Of a DNA stretch of 20,546 nucleotides, positions 15,096 to 20,546 are shown piece by piece; the first letter of the stretch is position 1; each line of letters opens with the position of its first letter. The DNA is from Desulfobacteraceae bacterium UBA2245 (lineage in GTDB: Bacteria; Desulfobacterota; Desulfobacteria; Desulfobacterales; UBA2245). Location of the stretch: contig DDYB01000016.1 in assembly GCA_002347265.1 (NCBI GenBank), forward strand, positions 1 through 20,546, given 5' to 3'. Made by a program: the position numbers and the translations under genes. The notes beneath the pieces were generated by a model. That model did no database searches. It was not told the origin of the DNA and saw only the letters and a program-made list of their open reading frames with translations.

Positions 15096-17072
15096 ATGAA
15101 ACAGCTAAGCCTCATGATAGATTTGAACCGTTGCATCGGTTGCAGCACCTGCATCGTTGCGTGCAGAAACTATCACGAAATCATCGATCACGCCCTCGCG
15201 ATGCCCAATGAGATTCCCTATTACATCCGGGTGGAAAGTCGTGAACGGGGGGTGTTTCCGAATGTCGGCGTCGATACATGGGTCATGCCGTGCCAGCACT
15301 GCCCGGATCCGAAGTGCCTGCTTTCCTGCCCGGAAAGGGCCATCAGCAAGGACGCGGAAACAGGAATCGTCCGCATTGACCGGGAAACCTGCAACGGGTG
15401 TAAAACCATTCCGGAGACAATGGCGGCGGAAAAAATTAAAATCAACCCGTGCACGGCCCATTGCCCCGCACATATCAATATTGAGGGATATATCGGTCTT
15501 GCCGCCAACGGGAAGTACAAAGAGGCGCTGGCCCTGATCAAGGCGGAAAACCCCTTTCCTTCCATTTGTGGAAGGGTCTGTTTTCATCCCTGCGAAACCC
15601 ACTGCAACCGGGGGGAAATTGATGAGCCGGTTTCCATAAGGGCGCTGCACAGGTTTCTCGCCGATCTGGACCTGAAGGCGGAAACCCGGTATGTGCCGCC
15701 CGTCAAAGATAGAAAGGATGGAAAGGTCGCCATTGTCGGCTCGGGACCGGCGGGTCTGACCTGTGCATACTATCTGGCTCAGGAAGGTTATCAGGTGGCG
15801 ATTTTTGAAAAGGCTCCGGTTCCGGGCGGCATGCTTACCCTTGGCATTCCCGCCTACCGCCTTCCCCGCGATGTCATTGAAGGGGAAATTCAGGTGATTC
15901 GCGATATGGGCGTGGAGATGAAAACGGGCGTTGACTTTGGCAGGGATGTCACGGTGGCCGAACTTCGGGGCGAAGGGTATGGCGCCTTCTTTTTCGGGGT
16001 GGGGAGCCAGGTATGCAAAAAGATCGGAATTGACGGCGAAGACCTGACAGGCATCCATCCGGCCTATGATTTTCTGATGAAAGTCAACATCCAGACCCCG
16101 CCATCTCTGGGAAAACGGGTCGTCGTAATCGGCGGAGGAAACGCCGCTTTTGATGCCGCCCGCTCTGCCCGCCGACTGGGCGCGGAGGAGGTGATCATCG
16201 CCTACCGCCGGGGCATGGAGGAAATGCCGGCCAGCCAAGCTGAAATACAGGAAGCGGAAGCAGAGGGGGTCCAGATCAAAACGCTCATCTACCCCGTACG
16301 CTTTATCGGCACAGAAAATCGGGTCCGGTCCGTGGAGTTCATCAAAATGCGCCTGACGGAGCCGGACGAAAGCGGGCGGAAAAAACCGGAACCCATTCCA
16401 GGGACGGAGTTCACGCTTGATGCGGACGACGTGATCGTGACCATCGGTCAGCAGACGGACTGGTCATGCCTGACATCCGATGAAGGGTTCTTTCAGGTGG
16501 ATCCTGTCACCCTGCAAGGCAGGGATCCTGACATCTTTGCCGGGGGGGACGCGGTTACGGGACCGCGGACGGTCGTTGAGGCCATTGCCGCCGGCAAGGA
16601 AGCCGCCATTTCCATTGACCGGCATTTTCGAGGCGTCGATCTTCATGAAAATCGTGTGAAGGATTGGACATATACCGCCAAGGTTCAGAAAGAAAAGTTC
16701 GACCCGGCCGGGCGCGCCCCGATGTCCCTGCGTGATCCTGGAGAACGCGAGAAGGACTTCAATGAGGTCTGCCTCGGGCTCACCGAGGAAACGGCCAGAC
16801 AGGAGGCGGCAAGATGCCAGAGCTGCGGCTGCGCGTGCATTCAGTCCTGTCCCTACGGGGTTATCCAGTACAGTTTCCAGAAGAAAAGCTCCCACAAATG
16901 CGACCTGTGCTTCGAAAGGATCCATGTCGGCGAGATGCCGGTATGCGCCGAGGTTTGTCTGACCGATGCCATCACATTCGGTGAGCATGAACTGGTCAGG
17001 CAGCAGGCGGAAGACAGGGGGAAAAAGATTCTGAAAAACCTCTCCCGGGAGTCTATTCTGTATGTAAAGTGA
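15096..17072 (+). CDS. Iron-sulfur flavoprotein: DmsB/PsrB-like ferredoxin with a GltD-like NAD(P)H/FAD module inserted
   Basis: The 658-residue protein starts at ATG 15096 after AAGGAGGAG. Residues 1-103 are the front of a four-cluster electron-transfer subunit: C13/C16/C19/C23, C66/C69/C74/C78, then ETCNGCK (C99, C102). At that point a whole GltD-type module begins. It has its N-terminal Fe-S domain (C119, C123, C158, C162, C166, C170), the FAD fold (VAIVGSGPAG, 211-220), the NAD(P)H fold (VVVIGGGNAAFD, 342-353) and the closing FAD motif DIFAGGDAV (479-487). After EAARCQSCGCAC the ferredoxin resumes with CIQSCPYG (581-588), KCDLC (601-605) and C617/C621. The protein should pass electrons between NAD(P)H and the molybdoenzyme encoded 11 bases upstream. 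No membrane anchor gene is present. Confidence 0.93.
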   Translation: MKQLSLMIDLNRCIGCSTCIVACRNYHEIIDHALAMPNEIPYYIRVESRERGVFPNVGVDTWVMPCQHCPDPKCLLSCPERAISKDAETGIVRIDRETCNGCKTIPETMAAEKIKINPCTAHCPAHINIEGYIGLAANGKYKEALALIKAENPFPSICGRVCFHPCETHCNRGEIDEPVSIRALHRFLADLDLKAETRYVPPVKDRKDGKVAIVGSGPAGLTCAYYLAQEGYQVAIFEKAPVPGGMLTLGIPAYRLPRDVIEGEIQVIRDMGVEMKTGVDFGRDVTVAELRGEGYGAFFFGVGSQVCKKIGIDGEDLTGIHPAYDFLMKVNIQTPPSLGKRVVVIGGGNAAFDAARSARRLGAEEVIIAYRRGMEEMPASQAEIQEAEAEGVQIKTLIYPVRFIGTENRVRSVEFIKMRLTEPDESGRKKPEPIPGTEFTLDADDVIVTIGQQTDWSCLTSDEGFFQVDPVTLQGRDPDIFAGGDAVTGPRTVVEAIAAGKEAAISIDRHFRGVDLHENRVKDWTYTAKVQKEKFDPAGRAPMSLRDPGEREKDFNEVCLGLTEETARQEAARCQSCGCACIQSCPYGVIQYSFQKKSSHKCDLCFERIHVGEMPVCAEVCLTDAITFGEHELVRQQAEDRGKKILKNLSRESILYVK

Positions 17073-17134
17073 TTCGGGACAGCTTCCGATAATTCGAATT
17101 CGAGTCGTCGATCCATCGGTGAGAGGACAGGGTG

Positions 17135-17173
17135 AAAGCGGGGCGGTGATGAAACGTAATCACGCCCCGCTTT
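17135..17173 (+). terminator. Terminator of the molybdoenzyme operon
   Basis: AAAGCGGGGCGGTGAT (17135-17150) pairs with ATCACGCCCCGCTTT (17159-17173), with a single bulged G and an eight-base loop. A T-rich tail follows. It lies about 60 bases after the stop and faces the convergent gene at 17256-17771, which it could also terminate. Confidence 0.75.
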
Positions 17174-17255
17174 ATATGGTTCCGGGTGGTTTCTTCATAC
17201 AGAAAGAATGGCGTCGCATCCTGCACCCGGCAATCACGATGCCATCGGAATTTTC

Positions 17256-17771
17256 CTAGATTATCGGCGCGCTGATTTCAGACAGAATCGGGCTGCTGGA
17301 ATCCTTGTTCAGGGTGACGCGGAATTCCGTCGCGCCGGATGGCATCGCGACATGAATTTCCAAAGTCTTGGTTTGATGAGCTGGAATTGTCCACTGAAAA
17401 GTTGATCCGTAATAATGGTCCCAGGAATCCGAAGCGCCGGTTCGCGACCAATACTTCAAGAAATACTGTCCGTACGCCATCGGCTGGGAGCCGCTGTTAC
17501 GAATCGTCAGTTTACAAAGACGCCTGCCGTTTGAACCGGAACCGTCCGGCCCTACGGTGAGTTGTGTAAGCACAGGCCCGATGTCGGTATTTGGAATATC
17601 TACCGCAATGCCCGGTCGGGATTGCGCCGGCTTCAACGGCGCAGCTTTCAATTCTTTGACCGTAATCTCCTTATCACTGGTTGGGGTTATGATATTCGAT
17701 TGCGCGTGAACCCATGATGCCGAAAGGAAAACAATGACCATTGCCAAAAAACACAACCTGGCTTTTTGCAT
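17256..17771 (-). CDS. Small exported beta-rich protein of unknown function, 171 residues
   Basis: A typical Sec signal peptide ends Trp-Val-His-Ala-Gln (cleavage near residue 23). The mature part has a linker rich in Pro and Lys, then a region (about 65-165) with the spacing of a beta-sandwich: LCKLTIRNSGSQPM, TFQWTIPAHQTKTLEIHVAM and TEFRVTLNKD. The IRNSGSQP element recalls CARDB or CbpA-like Ig domains, but the match is weak. AAGGAGG precedes the ATG at 17771. The gene is alone and converges with the molybdoenzyme operon. Its product is probably periplasmic or released. Confidence 0.75.
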   Translation of the reverse strand: MQKARLCFLAMVIVFLSASWVHAQSNIITPTSDKEITVKELKAAPLKPAQSRPGIAVDIPNTDIGPVLTQLTVGPDGSGSNGRRLCKLTIRNSGSQPMAYGQYFLKYWSRTGASDSWDHYYGSTFQWTIPAHQTKTLEIHVAMPSGATEFRVTLNKDSSSPILSEISAPII

Positions 17772-18500
17772 AATCCTAGAACCCTCCTTTTTTGAATCCG
17801 CTTGCAGAACCGGAAATCTTCACACAAACGGTTGATTCAATCTGCTGAATTGACCGATCAGACCCCATTTTTGAGAAGAGAACTATAAGAAGCGCGGTCT
17901 TGCATGTCAAGGCAATTTTGACTCATAAAAAATCAGGAAGTAATATACAGGGTGCGATTTCCAATTAAAGCGCTTCAGAACTGGGGCAGTTGCCGGATAT
18001 TTTACTCTCAATAACCTTTGATCCATGATCTTCCGGCCGTAATGATTCCGCAGTATAAAGAGATGATGACCGCATGACAGGACTTCGAAAAACCGAGGTT
18101 CAAAAATTTTAATGCAATTTTGAGATAGTCTTTATTGATCTCTACGGTTTGACGATTTTTCGCGTATCGGGTCGAACCTGTTCGAAAGCTTGAAATTTTC
18201 GGGACGCCATACTAAATTGAAATCGGTATCCCAAACCATGACCGGCACTGGTTAATGAATTTTGGCGGGAGTGTCCAGCCACGGGCGTTCTGACGCAAGA
18301 GATCGAGTTATTCAGAAAACACGATAGAGCCGGTCGGCCTTCAATGAGGACAATCTCAATGAAGGCATTGAACGTCAACCGGGCGGTGAATTCAAACGTC
18401 AACAACCGGGACCCCAAAATAAAGACAAGCGGAATATCCCGGAAATCCCGATAACGGGCAGTTTCCCAGGGCCTTTATCTAAAACAATACAGGAGTCGAA
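17772..18500. other. 730-base stretch without a convincing gene
   Basis: The first part (to about 17900) is the upstream region of the minus-strand exported protein. A 91-codon minus-strand frame (18142-18417) lacks a ribosome site and has no domain I recognise. Several plus-strand frames are broken by stops. The AGGAG before lemA lies at 18491-18495. I see no tRNA, no terminator of note and no inverted-repeat ends. The region may hold a decayed gene or an undetected small RNA. Confidence 0.5.
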
Positions 18501-19076
18501 ATGCCGCCGAACATTATTTTGATTTTTCTTGTTTTGCTGTTCCTGTTCGTTGCCTGGCTGATCATCACTTATAACCGCTTCATAAAGTACAGGAACCGGA
18601 TCGAGGAATCGTGGAGCGGCATTGAGGTCGCTTTGAAGCGCCGCTTTAATTTGATCCCCAATCTGGTTCGATCGGTTGAAGGATACAGCAAGCACGAGGC
18701 GGATATTTTTAAGACAAAAAGCGATCATCTGGCTGATTGGAAGGATGTTGCAGATCGTACGCAAGAGGAAAGCCGGATATCAAAATCACTGCGCGGGCTT
18801 CTGGCTCTGGCTCAGGCGTATCCGGAGCTTAAAGCCAGTGCGAACTTCATTGAGCTTCAGAACAGTCTGAATGAGACGGAAGAGGATATTCAGCAGGCCA
18901 GAAATCGATACAACAGATTCGTGGGCAGATTCAACACGCTGGTTGAATCCTTTCCTGCCGTTTATATCGCCCGAAAAGGCGGATTTGTAAAACAAGCCTA
19001 TTTTACGCTGGACCTGGCGACCCAGCGGGAATTGCCGGAGGTTGAATTTCCCGCGCCCCGCGTTTCCAGGCAGTAA
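18501..19076 (+). CDS. LemA family protein
   Basis: The 191-residue protein has one N-terminal membrane helix (about 5-23) followed by a helical cytoplasmic or periplasmic bundle. Family motifs are clear: YNRFIKYRNRIEESWSGIEV (24-43), then LKRRFNLIPNLVRSVEGYSK (45-64), a YPELKA stretch (near 112), and an AR-x-YN-RFV-x-FN pattern around 138-148 leading to a VESFPA motif. LemA proteins are conserved bacterial membrane proteins with no settled function. They are often encoded beside TPM-domain genes, which are absent here. AGGAG lies five bases before the ATG at 18501. It stands alone, converging with the cupin gene at 19203. Confidence 0.93.
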   Translation: MPPNIILIFLVLLFLFVAWLIITYNRFIKYRNRIEESWSGIEVALKRRFNLIPNLVRSVEGYSKHEADIFKTKSDHLADWKDVADRTQEESRISKSLRGLLALAQAYPELKASANFIELQNSLNETEEDIQQARNRYNRFVGRFNTLVESFPAVYIARKGGFVKQAYFTLDLATQRELPEVEFPAPRVSRQ

Positions 19077-19202
19077 ATACAGACTGTCCCCCGAGCCATC
19101 CGCAAAACACGCAAGGACCGGACGGCCTTTCATGTCACTGGCTCATGATCGGTCCTCATGTTCCGTCGCATTCGTTCAACCGCTGCCCGGCGTGAACATT
19201 AT

Positions 19203-19580
19203 TCACTCGACGATTCGATACCCGGCCGATTTCAATGACGGCCTTGTATAGGCAAACAGCATTTCGACCGGTTCCGAAAAAGGATTGTAAAACCAGTGGA
19301 CCGCGCCGCGCGGGACGAACATCGTGTCCCCCTGTTTCATCTCGACCTCTCTGTCGCCAACCCCGCTGATGCCTTTTCCCGAAAGGATGTAAATCACCTC
19401 TTCGGCATCCTGATGGATATGTTTCTTGTGCGATGATGTTTCGGCCTCAAACCGGCAGTAGGCAAAGGTGATATCTTCCGCGCCGACCGTGTCCCTGTCC
19501 ACCAGCACAATCCGGGTGGCATTGTCCAGGTCTTTGATCGGTTCGTTTCTTCCGTCCTCAAGTCCAAGTACGTATTTCAC
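19203..19580 (-). CDS. Cupin-domain protein
   Basis: The 125-residue protein is one small beta-barrel cupin. The first motif, HIHQDAEEVIYILSG (54-68), offers H54, H56 and E61. The second motif, GDTMFVPRGAVHWFYN (84-99), offers H95. Together these form a complete divalent-metal site. No other domain is present, so it could be a small metalloenzyme or a sensor of a carbohydrate or phosphorylated ligand; the family is too diverse to choose. Translation starts at GTG 19580 after GGAAGG. It lies about 100 bases downstream of the wrbA-like gene on the same strand and may be co-transcribed with it. Confidence 0.9.
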   Translation of the reverse strand: MKYVLGLEDGRNEPIKDLDNATRIVLVDRDTVGAEDITFAYCRFEAETSSHKKHIHQDAEEVIYILSGKGISGVGDREVEMKQGDTMFVPRGAVHWFYNPFSEPVEMLFAYTRPSLKSAGYRIVE

Positions 19581-19676
19581 GACTTATTTCCTTCCGCGTC
19601 GCGTTTTTGATCGCCGGCGGCAATAAAGTCCGGTGGAATTGCCGCCGGTGCAGCGCCCTGTTGACGCATTTTTAAC

Positions 19677-20288
19677 TTACGCCGTCAGTTTTTTTGCGAT
19701 TCGTGCAACGTGTTCTCCCTGGTAACGCGCTCCGGCAAGCTCGTTCTCGCTCGGAAAACGGCTTCCGTCCCCGCCGGCAATGGTGGATGCGCCGTATGGG
19801 GAACCGCCGCTGATCTCATCCATGGTCATCTGCCCCTGGAACGCATACGGCAGGCCAACAATGACCATGCCCTGATGCAGCAGGGTGATATGGAAACTGA
19901 GGATCGTGGATTCCTGCCCGCCGTGCTGGGTGTTCGAGCTGGTAATAACGCTTCCCGCCTTTCCGACCAATGCGCCCTTCACCCACAGCTGCCCCGTCGC
20001 ATCGAGAAACTGCCGCATCTGGCCGCACATATTGCCGAACCGGGTCGGCGTGCCAAAGATGATCGCATCGGCCTGGCCCAGCTCATCCACGGTGCATACC
20101 GGCACACCGGCCTGCCGTTTCTGAGCTTCCAGTGCGCCCATCTTTTCCAGAACCGCTTCAGGTAGGGTCTCCGGAACCCGGCGAAGTTCGGCCTCCACGC
20201 CTTCCACCGACCGCGCTCCTTCGGCGGCCGCTTGTGCCAGTCTGTAGACGTGTCCATACATCGAATAGTAAACGACCAATACCTTCAT
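19677..20288 (-). CDS. wrbA: WrbA-type NAD(P)H:quinone oxidoreductase (flavodoxin fold)
   Basis: WrbA is a tetrameric FMN protein that reduces quinones by two electrons and so avoids semiquinone radicals. The 203-residue length is typical. FMN-binding motifs are complete: SMYGH (9-13), PTRFGNM (81-87) and the SSNTQHGGQE stretch (117-126). The GGSPYGASTIAGGDGSR stretch (161-177) is the WrbA signature that separates it from ordinary flavodoxins. AAAGGAGG lies close to the ATG at 20288. It is cytoplasmic. The cupin gene follows on the same strand. For an anaerobe, a role in coping with oxygen or quinone stress is plausible but inferred. Confidence 0.95.
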   Translation of the reverse strand: MKVLVVYYSMYGHVYRLAQAAAEGARSVEGVEAELRRVPETLPEAVLEKMGALEAQKRQAGVPVCTVDELGQADAIIFGTPTRFGNMCGQMRQFLDATGQLWVKGALVGKAGSVITSSNTQHGGQESTILSFHITLLHQGMVIVGLPYAFQGQMTMDEISGGSPYGASTIAGGDGSRFPSENELAGARYQGEHVARIAKKLTA

Positions 20289-20546
20289 GAGAACCTCCTT
20301 TCTTGAAAAGCCTGGTGTAAGGAAGAAAACTTATTAAACCTTCATCAATCATGATCCTGCCCGTCTGAACGCATGAGCCTGTTAAAATTTTTCAACCATT
20401 TGCTGATTCAGTGCCGGAAACTTTGCTGAAATTTGGAATCAGGAACGGCGTCCCTTGTCTGCATGCTTTATACATCCGGCCAAATCTGACTTCAATGCCG
20501 CTTGTAAAGGTTTTAAAAGCAATCACAAGTGTCCGGTTAACTATCG

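Noticed and set aside
15105..16238. 377-codon minus-strand frame
   Set aside because: It is antisense to the iron-sulfur flavoprotein, which has all expected cofactor motifs.
15390..16850. The flavoprotein fusion as a frameshift or assembly join of two genes
   Set aside because: The frame is continuous, without stop or shift at either junction, and both junctions sit precisely at ferredoxin cysteine motifs, so a natural insertion is more likely.
18142..18417. 91-codon minus-strand frame in the 730-base gap
   Set aside because: It has no ribosome site and no recognisable domain, and it crosses a region with no other sign of coding. Transposase remnant was considered but not supported.

Overview
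The window looks like a chromosomal segment of a GC-rich anaerobe, most likely a sulfate reducer or relative in the Desulfobacterota. This is inferred from four things: a CFI-box-type C-terminal tail on a large exported protein, a molybdenum/tungsten-dependent redox operon with a GltD-like flavoprotein, a DUF364-XdhC-MoeA set, and an intergenic repeat ending in TTTTTCAACAGCCTGTTA at the left edge. There are no rRNA or tRNA genes, CRISPR arrays or complete insertion sequences that I can see. Genes lie on both strands in short transcription units.

Layout. Positions 1-115 hold the right part of a small repeat element. An unrecognised protein follows on the minus strand (240-1043). A 1259-residue exported protein (1204-4983) combines FG-GAP/VCBS-type repeats, two Ser/Thr-rich amphipathic segments resembling aerolysin/ETX-MTX2 pore-forming proteins, CARDB-like domains and a shortened CFI-box tail; it has a good promoter and a strong terminator. 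A small exported protein faces it (5137-5583). A minus-strand operon then reads DUF364 (8854) - XdhC (7988) - divergent MoeA (7019), which points to maturation or custody of a molybdenum/tungsten cofactor for an enzyme not encoded nearby.

An AT-rich island on the minus strand (about 9116-10334) holds a 110-residue unknown protein translationally coupled to an HNH endonuclease, followed by a 41-codon remnant of a GNAT acetyltransferase. Two overlapping palindromes lie just upstream. This looks horizontally acquired and could be a restriction or defence cassette. A zinc-ribbon microprotein (10492-10692) and a DUF1622 membrane protein (10917-11267) follow.

The most distinctive unit is the plus-strand cluster 11754-17072: a divergent formate/nitrite-type (FNT) channel, a 42-residue single-span membrane microprotein, a molybdopterin oxidoreductase without an export signal, and a 658-residue iron-sulfur flavoprotein. 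In the last protein a complete GltD-like NAD(P)H/FAD module sits inside a DmsB/PsrB-like four-cluster ferredoxin and splits its third cluster motif. Together they predict a cytoplasmic NAD(P)H-linked molybdo- or tungstoenzyme complex with its own anion channel and no quinone-linked membrane anchor. The substrate cannot be read from the sequence.

The right end carries a small exported beta-rich protein (minus), a 730-base stretch with no convincing gene, a LemA protein (plus), a cupin (minus) and a WrbA-type flavoprotein (minus).
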